Positions 18,557 through 28,404 of a stretch of 64,000 bases of DNA are shown here, in pieces. The translations under genes and the position numbers were made by a program. The notes beneath the pieces are model-generated. The model was not told the origin of the DNA and searched no databases. It worked only from the letters and a program-made list of their open reading frames with translations. The first letter of the stretch is position 1. Each line of letters begins with the position of its first letter. This DNA is from Bradyrhizobium sp. 1(2017) (lineage in GTDB: Bacteria; Pseudomonadota; Alphaproteobacteria; Rhizobiales; Xanthobacteraceae): NCBI RefSeq assembly GCF_011602485.2, contig NZ_CP050022.2, forward strand, positions 6,220,001-6,284,000, in the 5' to 3' direction.

Positions 18557-21067
18557 ATGGACGACCGACCGAAACAAGTTGACAGCCTGATGCAGGACGA
18601 CGGCTTCGTCCGGGTGCGCGGGGCGCGCGAGCACAACCTCAAAAACGTCGATGTTCGCATTCCTCGCAACGCTCTTGTCGTGTTCACGGGCGTGTCAGGC
18701 TCGGGGAAATCCTCGCTCGCCTTCGGGACGATCTACGCCGAGGCGCAACGGCGCTATCTGGAGTCGGTGTCGCCCTATGCGCGGCGCCTGTTCCACCAGA
18801 TGCAAATCCCTGAGGTCGACGACATCGAGGGCCTGCCGCCCGCCGTGGCGCTCCAGCAGCAACGCGGCGCACCGACGACGCGGTCCTCGGTCGGCAGCGT
18901 GACGACCATCTCGAACCTGCTCAGGATGCTCTATTCCCGCGCCGGCGATTATCCGCGGGGGCAAGCGATGCTCTATGCCGAGGCATTCTCCCCGAACACG
19001 CCGGAAGGAGCCTGCCCGACCTGCCATGGTATCGGCAGGATGCTCGACGTCACCGAGAAGTCCATGGTGCCCGACGACACCAAGACGATCCGCGAGCGCG
19101 CCGTTGCGGCCTGGCCGAGCGCCTGGCAAGGCCAGAACCTCCGCGACATCCTGACGACGCTCGGCTACGACGTCGACAAGCCCTGGCGCGAGCTTCCGAG
19201 GAAGGACCGCGACTGGATTCTGTTCACCGAGGAGCAGCCGACCGTTCCGGTCTATGCCGGTTACGACGCCACCGAGGTCAAACGCGCCCTGCGTCGCAAG
19301 GAGGAGCCGAGCTACCAGGGCACGTTCACCGGCGCCAAGCGCTACGTGATGCAGACCTACGCCAAGTCCGAGAGCGCGATGATGAAGCGCCGCGTCGCGC
19401 AGTACATGATCACGCGTGATTGTCCGACCTGCCATGGCACGCGGCTGAAACCCGAAGCGCTCAAGGTCAAGTTCGCCGGCCTCAACATCGCGGAGATGTC
19501 GCACCTGCCGCTCAAGGAGCTGCAGGAGCTGATCAGGCCATTCGCAAAGAGCTCGGCCGATAGGTCGGAGAAGGCCGTCGTCGCCCGGCGCATCTGCGAG
19601 GATCTGTCGGCCCGGCTCGTCGTTCTGCTCGACCTTGGCCTCGGCTACCTCGCTTGCGAGCGCAGCACGCCGACGCTGTCGCCGGGCGAGTTGCAACGGC
19701 TGCGCCTGGCGACGCAGGTCCGCTCAAACTTATTCGGAGTCGTCTACGTGCTCGACGAGCCGTCAGCTGGCCTGCATCCCGCCGACACCGAGGCACTGCT
19801 GCGGGCGCTCGATCGCCTGAAGCTCGCGGGCAATTCGATCTTCGTGGTCGAGCACGAAATCGAGGTGATCAGGCATGCCGACTGGCTGGTGGATGTCGGG
19901 CCTGAAGCCGGCGAACACGGCGGAAGCATCCTCTATAGCGGGCCGCCGGCAGGACTCGGTCAGGTCGAGGAATCGCGGACCGCCACCTATCTTGCACATC
20001 CGCGGCGGCCGCTGCCGACGACCCGTCGTGAGGCGAAGGGGCATCTCGAGGTCAGAGGCGTGACCCGCAACAACCTCCGCGGCCTCGACGTCGACATTCC
20101 GCTGGGCGTCATCGCCGGCGTGACCGGCGTGTCCGGCTCCGGCAAATCGAGCCTGATCAGCCAATTCCTCGTCGATGCCGTGGCCGGGCATCTCGGCCAC
20201 ACGCTTGCCGCCGATTCCGACGACGACAGCCTCGCTCCCGCGGTCGAAACATTGGGTGGCAAGATTGCTGCGGGTCTCGATCAGATCGATCGCCTCGTCG
20301 TGGTCGATCAGAAGCCGATCGGCCGCACGCCGCGGTCCAACCTTGCAACCTATACCGGCCTGTTCGACCACGTGCGGAAGCTGTTTGCCGCGACGCCGCA
20401 GGCCAGGTCGCGCCGCTACGACGCCGGACGTTTCTCGTTCAATGTCGCAAAGGGCCGCTGTGCGACCTGCGAGGGCGAGGGCTTCGTCTGCGTCGAGCTT
20501 CTGTTCCTGCCCAGCGTCTATGCGCCCTGCCCGACCTGCAAGGGTGCGCGCTATAACGACAAGACGCTCGAGGTGAAGATCCGCGGCAGATCCATTGCGG
20601 ACGTGCTGGCGATGCGGGTCGACGAGGCCTTCGACTTCTTCCACGACGATACCGCGCTCAACCGATCGCTGTCGGTCGTCCGCGAGGTCGGCCTCGGCTA
20701 TATCCGGCTCGGCCAGTCCGCGACCGAATTGTCCGGCGGCGAAGCCCAACGCATCAAGCTCGCGACCGAGCTCATGCGGCCGCAACGTGGCCACACGCTC
20801 TACGTCCTGGACGAGCCGACGACCGGGCTGCATCCAAGGGACGTCGAACGGCTGATCGCCCAGCTCGAACGGATCGTGGACGCCGGCAACAGCGTGGTCG
20901 TGGTCGAGCACGATATGGATGTGGTCTCGCACAGCGACTGGATCATCGATCTCGGGCCCGGTGCCGGCGACGAGGGCGGCCGCATTGTCACCGCCGGAAC
21001 GCCGCATCAGGTCGCCCAAACCGGCGGGAAGACGGCTCAATATCTTGCGCACCGCCTGGAGCAGTAG
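18557..21067 (+). CDS. UvrA paralog (UvrA2-like ABC ATPase)
   Basis: An 836-residue protein, about 100 residues shorter than housekeeping UvrA (~940-1000). Two ABC modules are visible: Walker [10 protein letters not shown] at residues 45-53 and again near 530; signatures LSPGELQRL and LSGGEAQRI; Walker [12 protein letters not shown] and [11 protein letters not shown]. Zinc-type motifs CPTCHG (twice) and CATCEG with CPTCKG are intact. The shorter N-terminal half suggests the UvrB-binding region is reduced, as in UvrA2 proteins linked to drug or DNA-damage tolerance. The start follows GGAGGCTGGAGGAGCCAG. The housekeeping uvrA is presumably elsewhere. Confidence 0.88.
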   Translation: MDDRPKQVDSLMQDDGFVRVRGAREHNLKNVDVRIPRNALVVFTGVSGSGKSSLAFGTIYAEAQRRYLESVSPYARRLFHQMQIPEVDDIEGLPPAVALQQQRGAPTTRSSVGSVTTISNLLRMLYSRAGDYPRGQAMLYAEAFSPNTPEGACPTCHGIGRMLDVTEKSMVPDDTKTIRERAVAAWPSAWQGQNLRDILTTLGYDVDKPWRELPRKDRDWILFTEEQPTVPVYAGYDATEVKRALRRKEEPSYQGTFTGAKRYVMQTYAKSESAMMKRRVAQYMITRDCPTCHGTRLKPEALKVKFAGLNIAEMSHLPLKELQELIRPFAKSSADRSEKAVVARRICEDLSARLVVLLDLGLGYLACERSTPTLSPGELQRLRLATQVRSNLFGVVYVLDEPSAGLHPADTEALLRALDRLKLAGNSIFVVEHEIEVIRHADWLVDVGPEAGEHGGSILYSGPPAGLGQVEESRTATYLAHPRRPLPTTRREAKGHLEVRGVTRNNLRGLDVDIPLGVIAGVTGVSGSGKSSLISQFLVDAVAGHLGHTLAADSDDDSLAPAVETLGGKIAAGLDQIDRLVVVDQKPIGRTPRSNLATYTGLFDHVRKLFAATPQARSRRYDAGRFSFNVAKGRCATCEGEGFVCVELLFLPSVYAPCPTCKGARYNDKTLEVKIRGRSIADVLAMRVDEAFDFFHDDTALNRSLSVVREVGLGYIRLGQSATELSGGEAQRIKLATELMRPQRGHTLYVLDEPTTGLHPRDVERLIAQLERIVDAGNSVVVVEHDMDVVSHSDWIIDLGPGAGDEGGRIVTAGTPHQVAQTGGKTAQYLAHRLEQ

Positions 21068-21126
21068 CGGCGATCTCGCATCTGCGTCCGGTGCAGGAAG
21101 GGGCATCGCCTGAAAATTCACAGACG

Positions 21127-21160
21127 ATGTCATGCCCGGGGCTTGTCCCGGGCATGACAT
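21127..21160. repeat. Dispersed palindrome, CCGGG-CATGAC type
   Basis: ATGTCATGCCCGGG and its exact complement flank a six-base loop: a 14-bp perfect stem. It is related to the palindromes at 8430, 46474 and 50326. It lies between the UvrA-like gene and the next binding-protein gene, which run in the same direction. Confidence 0.75.
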
Positions 21161-21297
21161 TGTAGAGACTGCAGGATCCTTGCGTACTGCAGCACGGGCG
21201 GACCCGACTTTCGGGCATGTTGACTTTCCGCTGGCTCGCTCCCCATACTTCGCAAAAAAACAAGACCAATCAACAGACGGTTCAGAGGGAGGATAGG

Positions 21298-22608
21298 ATG
21301 CCGACTTCACGCAGGCAGCTGCTGAAGACCTCGGCGGCTGCCGCCGCCGCACTCAGCCTCGATTGGACGCGCGCCCAGGCGCAAGCCGAGAATCTACGCA
21401 TCGGCGTGATCTACGATCTGACTGGCCCGTTCGCCGCAGGCGGCTCGGTCGCCTCCTCGATCGGCGCGCAGATCGCCATCGACCTCGTCAACGAGAAGGG
21501 CGGAATCGGAGGCAAGACCAAGATCGTGCCTGTCGCCGCCGACTCCCAGAGCAAGCCGGACGTCGCGATCAACGAGGCCGAACGCCTGATCAACCAGGAA
21601 AAGGTCGATATCCTCAACGGCGTCTATGCGAGCTCTCACGCCGTACCGCTCGCGGCCAAGGTGGAGCAGCAGAAGAAGATCCTCTGGATCACCACCGCGG
21701 TCTCGACCGCCGTGTTCAAGGACAAGAACCTGCAATACGTCTTCCGCGCGCAGATTCATTCCGACCAGTACGGGCAGGCCTTCGCAAGCTTCCTCAATGA
21801 GCATGCGAAATCCAAGCTCGGCATGGACGCGAAGGAGGTCAAGGTCGCGTTGATCCACGAGGACGGCCCCTACGGGGTCGGCGTTGCCTCCGCCGACGAG
21901 GCCTATGCCAAGGAGGCCGGCATCCCGGTGGTGCTGCGCGAAGGCTATTCGGCCTCGGCGCCCGATCTCTCGGTGCTGGTCACGAAGATCAAGCGCGCCA
22001 AGGCCGACGTGATCTCGCATGCCGGCTACAATCCCGACATCACCCTGTTCCTGCGCCAGGCGCGCGAGAGCGGGCTGCGCTTCAAGATGCTGTTCGGCGC
22101 GGGCGCCGGCTACAGCCAGCTCGACAAGCTGCGCGCCACCTTCGGTGCCGATATCGACAATTTCTGCAACATCGATCCGGTGCCGGCCCAGCTGCTCGAT
22201 CCCGCCAAGCTCGCGCCGGGCATGGGCGACCTGATCAACGCGATGGTCACGCGCTACAAGGCCAAGACCGGTGCCACCGACGTGCCGCCGCATTGCTCGA
22301 TGGGCTTCAACCAGACCTGGGTGCTGCTCAACAATGTGCTGCCGGTCGCCAAGGAGAAGTACGGCAGCTTCGAGCCCGAGGCCATCCGCAAGGCGGCGCT
22401 CGACGTCGACATCCCCGCCGGCGGCACCGTCCAGGGCTATGGCGTGAAGTTCTTCCCGCCGGGCACGCCCCTCTCCGGCCAGAACGAACGCTCGACGCCG
22501 GTCGTGATGCAGAACGCCGGCGAGCACATCTCGGTGGTGTGGCCGACGAACATCCGTACGCGGGATCCGGTCTTCCCGCTGCCGAAGGGATCGACCTACG
22601 GGGCGTAG
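21298..22608 (+). CDS. Orphan branched-chain-type ABC solute-binding protein, Tat-exported
   Basis: A 436-residue periplasmic protein. The N-terminus MPTSRRQLLKTSAAAAAAL is a twin-arginine signal, unusual for a class mostly exported by Sec. The body (LRIGVIYDLTGPFAAGGS, ADSQSKPDVAINEAERLI, YSASAPDLSVLVTKIKRAK) is of the Leu/Ile/Val-binding type. It is far more similar to the binding protein at 56269-57579 than to its neighbour at 17144. No permease or ATPase genes are next to it, so it may serve a transporter encoded elsewhere. The start follows GGGAGGATAGG. Confidence 0.9.
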   Translation: MPTSRRQLLKTSAAAAAALSLDWTRAQAQAENLRIGVIYDLTGPFAAGGSVASSIGAQIAIDLVNEKGGIGGKTKIVPVAADSQSKPDVAINEAERLINQEKVDILNGVYASSHAVPLAAKVEQQKKILWITTAVSTAVFKDKNLQYVFRAQIHSDQYGQAFASFLNEHAKSKLGMDAKEVKVALIHEDGPYGVGVASADEAYAKEAGIPVVLREGYSASAPDLSVLVTKIKRAKADVISHAGYNPDITLFLRQARESGLRFKMLFGAGAGYSQLDKLRATFGADIDNFCNIDPVPAQLLDPAKLAPGMGDLINAMVTRYKAKTGATDVPPHCSMGFNQTWVLLNNVLPVAKEKYGSFEPEAIRKAALDVDIPAGGTVQGYGVKFFPPGTPLSGQNERSTPVVMQNAGEHISVVWPTNIRTRDPVFPLPKGSTYGA

Positions 22609-22631
22609 GAGGGCGGCGCGCGGCGACGATG

Positions 22632-22691
22632 TCCCCTCTCCCCTTGTGGGAGAGGGTGACTCGCCGCGAAGCGGCGAGACGGGTGAGGGGT
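22632..22691. repeat. Dispersed palindrome, CTCTCCC...GGGAGAG family
   Basis: CCCTCTCCCC-TTG-TGGGAGAGGG is followed by TCGCCGC-GAA-GCGGCGA and GGGTGAGGGG. Related copies are at 32790, 32885, 36832 and 60035. It lies between two convergent genes and may act as a two-way terminator. Confidence 0.75.
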
Positions 22692-22720
22692 ATCTCTCCG
22701 CAGCGTGCACGTGGTGATAT

Positions 22721-23890
22721 TTACAACACCACCCGTCTGCCCTCCTCCGCCGCCCAATAGCCGGCGTAGTTCACCTTGATCGTCTCATACGCCAGCGCAA
22801 GATCCGACAGCGGCTGTCGTCCGGTCGCGACACATTCCATGAAGTCCTGGATCTCCTGCAGATACCCGCGCGTCCATTCCTCTTCGAGGCAGACATATTG
22901 CCAGCCGGTCTTGCGATCGACCTTTTCGGTGATGTAGACGCTCGCGAGCTTTTCCTCGCTGGTCTGGTAGCTCATCAGATGCGTGTTCGGGGTGATGTTG
23001 GCGAACAGTGAGCCGCCGCTCGTATAGGTCTCGATCAGATTGCGCACGCCGCCCATGATCATGTCGCCGGAGAACACGGTCGCCTTGGTGCCGTCGGAGA
23101 AGGTGGCGGTGAGCGTGCCCCAGTCCTCGACATCGATCGGGTTGGCCTTGATGTAAGTGCGCTCCTCGGGCTTCAGCCCGGCGGTGACGTTGCCGACATC
23201 GCAGGTGACGCTGGCGACGCCAATGATCTCGCCGCGCGCCTTGGCCTCGACCTGTTTCAGATACAGCACGGCCGAGAGCGGATGACAGCCCATGCGGATC
23301 AGCGAGCCGCCACCGGTCATGGCCCATTGCGCGGCATGGGCCGCGTGCGAGCCGGAATGGCTCTCCTCGCCCTTCATGAACAGGACCTTGTCTTTGGTCG
23401 CCTTGAGGATCTCGGCGGTCTTGGTCACCGCGGGTGCGTAGATCCAGTCCTCGGCATACATGAAGAGTTTTCCGGTGCGCTCGATCGCGGCCCGCGTCGC
23501 GTCCATCTCCTCGAGCACGCGCTCATACATCAGCGCCTTCGGCACATGCTTGCCGATCGGCTGCTGGTCGTCCTCGCGGCCAAAATAGCCTGCAAAAGGC
23601 TTCTCGCAGATGACATGCTTGCCGGCGCGCATGGCGCCGACGATCATCTCGGCATGGAGGTTGGGTGGAGTGCAGATGTCCACCACATCTATCTCGCGGT
23701 CCGCGATCAGGTCGGCAAAGCTGCGATAGACGCGCGGGATACCATGGCGGGCAGCGAAGTCGACGACATGGTCGCCGCGCGCGGCCACCGCCGCGACCTC
23801 GACGTCCACGCCATAAACCCGCCGGAACGCATACATATGCAGCTCCGACACGAAGCCGCAGCCGACGAGTCCCACCCTGATCCCAGCCAT
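22721..23890 (-). CDS. Gfo/Idh/MocA-family NAD(P)-dependent oxidoreductase
   Basis: A 389-residue protein. The N-terminal Rossmann fold begins IRVGLVGCGFVSELHMYAF, and the family motif HVICEKPFAG (the EKP lysine) is near residue 98. The second half is the usual alpha/beta domain, with HAAQWAMTGGGSLIRMGCHPLS supplying catalytic-type residues. Members oxidise sugars, inositols or related polyols using NAD(P). The ATG at 23890 follows GAGGGGCGCT; an upstream in-frame start lacks such a site. The substrate is unknown. Confidence 0.88.
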   Translation of the reverse strand: MAGIRVGLVGCGFVSELHMYAFRRVYGVDVEVAAVAARGDHVVDFAARHGIPRVYRSFADLIADREIDVVDICTPPNLHAEMIVGAMRAGKHVICEKPFAGYFGREDDQQPIGKHVPKALMYERVLEEMDATRAAIERTGKLFMYAEDWIYAPAVTKTAEILKATKDKVLFMKGEESHSGSHAAHAAQWAMTGGGSLIRMGCHPLSAVLYLKQVEAKARGEIIGVASVTCDVGNVTAGLKPEERTYIKANPIDVEDWGTLTATFSDGTKATVFSGDMIMGGVRNLIETYTSGGSLFANITPNTHLMSYQTSEEKLASVYITEKVDRKTGWQYVCLEEEWTRGYLQEIQDFMECVATGRQPLSDLALAYETIKVNYAGYWAAEEGRRVVL

Positions 23891-23990
23891 AGCGCCCCTC
23901 ACCCTTGGTTTGGGCGGCACTATAGCGCGCCGGCGGTCCTAATCCACGGGGGCACTGCCGGGCGTTGCCCGGCAGTGCCATCACACTTTG

Positions 23991-24836
23991 CTACGGCCTG
24001 TGGAACACCAGCGTGCGCACCTCGATGCTTTCGCGCGGCGCGGCATCGGCCGGCGTGGTCGGATCGACGAACGCCGTGTGCGGCCCGAAGCGGGTGCGGC
24101 CGTCGGTTGCGGAATCATAGCATTTGAGCAGCAGCGCCTCGTCGGGCGTCATCTCGGGGAAATAGAACCAGCGGTGATTCGGATTGTATTTCACCGAGTA
24201 GGTCTCTCCGCGCCGGTTGGGATAGATCAGGTCGGAGGCGACGAGATCGTCCGGCGCAACCGTCGTGCCGTCCGCCATCGCCAGCGGCGAATCGCGCAAG
24301 GGACCGCGGATCGGCCGCCACAAATTGATCACCTGCACCCGGCCTTTGAGCAGCTCTTCGGCTTCCTCAGGCAGATGCTCGCGCACGCGATTGGCCCCGG
24401 AGATTGCGGTCTGGTCGACATGGACGCGCGTCGCCGGCTGACGCGGGCCGCCATCGCGGATGTCAGGTGCACCTTCGACGCGCCTGCGCACGGTGTGGTC
24501 GAAGATGACGACGCGGTCGGCCTGCAACGTCGCCCGCAGGAACGCCTCGACCGCGGGATAGTAGACCGCCCTCACCTCCGCGTCGTTGTAGAAGTCTTTC
24601 ACCTGCGTCGGATGACGCACCAGCGCAAAGCCTTCCCGGTCGAGCGAGAAGTTCTGCGCGATCAGCCGCGCATCAAAGATCGGAACATGATGCGGCTCCG
24701 GCAGCGACGTGCTCTTCGGCTCGCCCGGCGGAGGATCGAAGGCATAGGTGCGCGGCTTGGCTGATGTCGGTGCGAGATAGTTGAGTTCGGCGGTAACGTA
24801 GGGAAGCGACTCGATTTTTGTTTCTTGCAGGCCCAT
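23991..24836 (-). CDS. CmcJ/NvfI-type oxidoreductase
   Basis: A 281-residue protein resembling the CmcJ/NvfI family (cephamycin 7-alpha-methoxylation subunit and related fungal proteins). Recognisable stretches are VIFDHTVRRR, RVHVDQTAISGANRVREHL, INLWRPIRGPLRDSPLAMADG and FPEMTPDEALLLKCYDS. The H-x-D pair in VHVDQT and the histidine in GPHTAFVDP suggest a non-haem iron centre. Proteins of this family are probable dioxygenases or hydroxylases of unknown substrate in bacteria. The ATG at 24836 follows GGGAGACCGG. It runs with the Gfo-type gene downstream, separated by 100 bases. Confidence 0.8.
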   Translation of the reverse strand: MGLQETKIESLPYVTAELNYLAPTSAKPRTYAFDPPPGEPKSTSLPEPHHVPIFDARLIAQNFSLDREGFALVRHPTQVKDFYNDAEVRAVYYPAVEAFLRATLQADRVVIFDHTVRRRVEGAPDIRDGGPRQPATRVHVDQTAISGANRVREHLPEEAEELLKGRVQVINLWRPIRGPLRDSPLAMADGTTVAPDDLVASDLIYPNRRGETYSVKYNPNHRWFYFPEMTPDEALLLKCYDSATDGRTRFGPHTAFVDPTTPADAAPRESIEVRTLVFHRP

Positions 24837-25019
24837 GGCCGGTCTCCCGATGTGGTCGTCGGATGGATTTTTGAGGGGATGCGGCACACCGCAAGGGAGG
24901 CGCTGCAAATAGCAATGAGCGTGTTGTCAGCCGCATGGAACGAAGAAGGAAAGCGTCGACGAACAAGCGCTATGGAAACACTGTTCTCGTCTCACGGATG
25001 CTTGAGGATGTCGTGAGGT

Positions 25020-25159
25020 CTCGTGCCCCGGACGCAGCGCAGCGCTTCTTCAGCGGTGCGCTGCAGAGCCGGGGCCCATCTCTCCGGGAGCAGGCTCTGT
25101 GACTGGGATCCCGGCTCTGCGGCGTCGCGTTTCACGCTGCAGCGCGTCCGGGACACGAG
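25020..25159. repeat. Large intergenic inverted-repeat element
   Basis: The ends CTCGTGCCCCGGACGC and GCGTCCGGGACACGAG are near-complementary. Inside them GCAGAGCCGGGGCCC and GGGATCCCGGCTCTGC form a second nested pair. The whole 140-base unit could fold as one branched hairpin. It is probably a dispersed repeat or miniature element. It lies between two minus-strand genes. Confidence 0.6.
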
Positions 25160-25165
25160 GGCTGC

Positions 25166-26104
25166 CTACAACCCCGCCTTCGCAATCGCATCCGTGAACG
25201 AACGATCGACGATGTCGGCGGCATTGAGCTTCTGCTTGATCAGTCCCCAGCGGAAATAGAGGTCGATGGTGCCCTGCTCGTCAGCGACCACGCCGTCGTC
25301 GATCGGCGCGATGCGGATCCTTGCGCGCGACAGCCAGTTCTGCGGCACGGCGGTCGGGATGTTCATCAGCCTGCCCCAGGTCGCGGCATAGCTGTCGATA
25401 TTGTTCAGCGACCACGCCCGCGCCGCGGTGAGGCGGCGGATGAAGTCCGTCAGCTCCGCGCGCTTGTCGCGGATGGCGTCGGGCCGTGCGACCTGGAAGC
25501 TCAGCCCCGGCGTCAGGCCTTCCGAGGTGATGATGCGGCGCGACCTGAACAGCACCTCCTCCTGGCTCACATAAGGCTCCCAGGTCGACCACGCGTCGAC
25601 CGAGCCCTGCGTGTAGGCGATCTTGGCATCCGAGGGCGCCAGGAACGCGATCTGCACGTCGCTCGCACTCCAGCCGTTCTTCTCCAGCGCGGCGAGGATC
25701 AGCTGATGGCCGATCGAGCCGCGGCCGGTTGCGATCTTCTTGGCGCGCAGATCGGCGAAGCTCTTGATCGGCGAAGTCTCCGGCACGAGGATCGCGAGCC
25801 CCTCGCGGGTCTGCCGGATGGCGGCGATCGCCTTCACCGGCGCGCCCGAGGCGGCGGCGAAGGTGAAGGGCGCGTCTCCGACCAGACCGGTTTCGATCGC
25901 GCCGGCACTGAGCGCCTCCAGCAAGGGGGCTGCCGCCGGAAACTCCTTCCACTCGATCCTGTAGGGCACGTCCTTGAGCACGCCGGCCGCTTCCATCACG
26001 GCCTGCGCATTGCCCTTCTGGTCGCCGACGCGCAAGGTGGTTTGCGCCGCCGCCAGCTCGAACGAGGCGAACAGCAGCGCGCCGGCCAGCATGAGGCGGA
26101 TCAT
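25166..26104 (-). CDS. Sulfonate-type ABC solute-binding protein (SsuA-like)
   Basis: A 312-residue periplasmic protein with a signal peptide ending ELAAAQ (residue ~21). TLRVGDQKGNAQAVMEAAGVL, YRIEWKEFPAAAPLLEAL and GSVDAWSTWEPY are hallmarks of SsuA-type aliphatic-sulfonate-binding proteins. It is clearly paralogous to the product at 31773-32753. The start overlaps the stop of the flavin monooxygenase as ATGA. It is the last gene of a six-gene minus-strand operon (31298 to 25166). Substrate: probably an organosulfonate. Confidence 0.88.
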   Translation of the reverse strand: MIRLMLAGALLFASFELAAAQTTLRVGDQKGNAQAVMEAAGVLKDVPYRIEWKEFPAAAPLLEALSAGAIETGLVGDAPFTFAAASGAPVKAIAAIRQTREGLAILVPETSPIKSFADLRAKKIATGRGSIGHQLILAALEKNGWSASDVQIAFLAPSDAKIAYTQGSVDAWSTWEPYVSQEEVLFRSRRIITSEGLTPGLSFQVARPDAIRDKRAELTDFIRRLTAARAWSLNNIDSYAATWGRLMNIPTAVPQNWLSRARIRIAPIDDGVVADEQGTIDLYFRWGLIKQKLNAADIVDRSFTDAIAKAGL

Positions 26105-27201
26105 TCCGCGGCCTCGCCGCGCAGGGCCTGGCGCTTTGCGACCAGCTCACGCGTGAGCGGGATCAGCTCGCGGCCGTATTCGATGGCGTCGATCAGCGGA
26201 TCGAAGCCGCGGATCAGGAAATGACTGATGCCGAGGTCGTAATAGTCGCCGAAGACTTCGGCGACCTGTTCGGGCGTGCCCACGAGCGCGGTGGTGTTGC
26301 TGTTGGCGCCGGTGAGCTTGGCGATCTCGGTCCAGAGCCGCTTGTCGATACGGCTGCCCTGGTCGGCGAGTGCAAGCAGGCGCCGCGCACCGGCCGTGGC
26401 ATGGCCGTCGGCGGGCTTGCGATAGCCGGTCTTGTCCTGAAGCGCGACGGCGCGCGCCAGAATCTCTTCCGCCTTCTGCCAGGCCTGCTTCTCGGTCGGC
26501 GCGATGATCGGCCGCACCGACAGGCTGAAGCGCGGCGTCGGTCGCCCCTGGCGAACCGCTGCGTTGTGGACGCGCGAGGTGACGTCGCGTACCTGCGCAT
26601 AGGATTCGCCCCACAGCGCAAACGTGTCGGCGTGCTTGCCGGCGACGTCGATCGCCGCATCCGAGGCGCCGCCGAAGTAGACGCGGATGCCCTCGGGGCG
26701 ATACGGCTTCACCTGCGAGAAGGCGTTCTCGACCTGGTAGTACCTGCCTTTGTAAGTGAACGGCTTGTCGCTGGTCCATTCCAGCTTGAGGACGTCGAGG
26801 AATTCGGAGGTGCGGGCGTAACGTTCGTCCTTGTCGTCGAGCGTGTTGCCGTCCTGCCTGAGCTCGGTGGCGTTGCCGCCGGTGATGACATGCAGAGCGA
26901 CCCTGCCGCGCGAGAACTGGTCGAGCGCCGCGAACTGCCGCGCCAGCAGCGTCGGGGCGGTGAAGCCGGGCCGCTGCGCGATCAGCACGTTGAGGCGGGA
27001 GGTCGTGTTGAGCACGTGCTGGGCCACCTGGAGGGCGTCGGGCGAGGTCGAATGAAACGCCAGCAGCGCGCGATCGAAGCCGGCATTCTCGTGCGCCTTC
27101 GCCACCGTCTCGATGTGGGTGGGGTTGAGGACCGGACCTTCGCGGACGACGGTCTCGGACGAATTGTTGTTGCTGATGAAGCCGATGAACTCGATCGACA
27201 T
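26101..27201 (-). CDS. LLM-class FMN-dependent monooxygenase (SsuD-like)
   Basis: A 366-residue luciferase-like monooxygenase. FAHENAGFDRALLAFHSTSPDA-type and LNVLIAQRPGFTAPTLLARQ stretches and HVITGGNATELRQDG match alkanesulfonate monooxygenase SsuD. SsuD uses reduced FMN and oxygen to split alkanesulfonates into an aldehyde and sulfite. No partner FMN reductase (ssuE) is visible in the window. The start follows GGAGACAGTC. Translational coupling to the downstream binding protein supports a role in sulfur acquisition. A sulfone or other sulfur ester substrate is also possible. Confidence 0.87.
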   Translation of the reverse strand: MSIEFIGFISNNNSSETVVREGPVLNPTHIETVAKAHENAGFDRALLAFHSTSPDALQVAQHVLNTTSRLNVLIAQRPGFTAPTLLARQFAALDQFSRGRVALHVITGGNATELRQDGNTLDDKDERYARTSEFLDVLKLEWTSDKPFTYKGRYYQVENAFSQVKPYRPEGIRVYFGGASDAAIDVAGKHADTFALWGESYAQVRDVTSRVHNAAVRQGRPTPRFSLSVRPIIAPTEKQAWQKAEEILARAVALQDKTGYRKPADGHATAGARRLLALADQGSRIDKRLWTEIAKLTGANSNTTALVGTPEQVAEVFGDYYDLGISHFLIRGFDPLIDAIEYGRELIPLTRELVAKRQALRGEAAE

Positions 27202-27231
27202 GACTGTCTCCGTGATTGTTTCTGCGGAAAG

Positions 27232-28404
27232 CTAGAGGCCCAATGCGGCGCGGCCGAAGCCGATGCGTGTGGAATCGTCCTGCGGTGTGTGCACGCGCCC
27301 GCACAGCACGTCGCGATAGTGCCGCTCCAGCGGATTGGCGCGGGACAGGCCGTGATTGCCGGAGAGCGACAGCGCGTCCTCCACCGCGGCAACGGCGTTG
27401 TTGGTCACGGTGAGCTTGATGACGTTGGACTCGCTTCCCGAGAGCTCGACACCGTCATCGAAATCGCGTGCAAACGAATAGATCAGCCGCGCATTGACCG
27501 CGAGCCGCGCCTCGATGGCACCGACGATCTCCTGCGCGCGCGGCAGGGTTGCCAGCGGCGCACCGAGGCTGGCGGGAACACGCTGCTTCAGGAACGTGAT
27601 CAGCCAATCGCGCGCCGCGCGGGCGACGCCGTCATAGATCGCGGCGACGAAGAGCGTGTGCACGCTCGCCTGCGTGACGTCGAGCGTGCGCCAGTCGGCC
27701 GGCTTGCGCACGTCGACCTCGGCATCGAGGGGGATCACGACGTCGTCGAAGATCACGTCGTGACTGCCGCTGGCGCGCAGGCCGTGATGGTCCCAGGTCT
27801 CGACGATGCGCGTGCCCGGCAGGCCGGCCGGCACCAGGAACTGTCCGACGCGCGGCTCGGGCTCGTCCGTCCGCGCCCAGACCAGGTACCATTTCAGGAT
27901 CGGCGATCCCGTCGAATAGATCTTGTGACCGGAGAGGCGCCAGCCGGTCTCGGTGCGCCGTGCGATTGTCGCCGGCAGGCCGCCGCGTGCGGGCGAGCCG
28001 AGCTCCGGCTCGACCCGCAGCGCGTTGACCAGCGCGAGGCCCTCGACGCTTTCGCGCGCAAGCTTGCGCGACAGCCGCGGCGGCCATGTCGGGCTGCGCG
28101 CCATCACCAGATGATTGATGTAGTGCATCGACAGCACCAGCGCCGTCGACGGATCGGCCTTGCCGAAGATGCCGACGACGCGCGCAGCATATCGTGCACC
28201 GGCACCGGCACCGCCATGAACGGCGGGCACCGTCAGCGACAACAGGCCCGCCTCGGACAATTCGCGAAAATTCTCGAACGGGAAGCTGCCGATGCGGTCG
28301 TGCTCGGCCGCACGCGCGGCAAAGCCCGTCGCCAGCGCCTTGGCGCGCGCGATGTAATCGGGCTCGCTATGGGATGTTCGCCCTCTCACCGCGGGAGTCA
28401 CCAT
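27232..28404 (-). CDS. Acyl-CoA-dehydrogenase-like flavoprotein (SfnB/DszC type)
   Basis: A 390-residue protein of the acyl-CoA dehydrogenase fold. The N-terminal helical domain (RAAEHDRIGSFPFENFRELSEAGLLSLTVP), the middle beta domain (GWRLSGHKIYSTGS, ASGSHDVIFDDVVIP) and C-terminal helices are all present. Within an ssu-type cluster such proteins are usually flavin monooxygenases of the SfnB/DszC group that attack sulfones or thiophenes, not fatty acyl-CoA. The start ATG overlaps the ATPase stop (ATGGTGA), so it is translationally coupled. Confidence 0.83.
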   Translation of the reverse strand: MVTPAVRGRTSHSEPDYIARAKALATGFAARAAEHDRIGSFPFENFRELSEAGLLSLTVPAVHGGAGAGARYAARVVGIFGKADPSTALVLSMHYINHLVMARSPTWPPRLSRKLARESVEGLALVNALRVEPELGSPARGGLPATIARRTETGWRLSGHKIYSTGSPILKWYLVWARTDEPEPRVGQFLVPAGLPGTRIVETWDHHGLRASGSHDVIFDDVVIPLDAEVDVRKPADWRTLDVTQASVHTLFVAAIYDGVARAARDWLITFLKQRVPASLGAPLATLPRAQEIVGAIEARLAVNARLIYSFARDFDDGVELSGSESNVIKLTVTNNAVAAVEDALSLSGNHGLSRANPLERHYRDVLCGRVHTPQDDSTRIGFGRAALGL

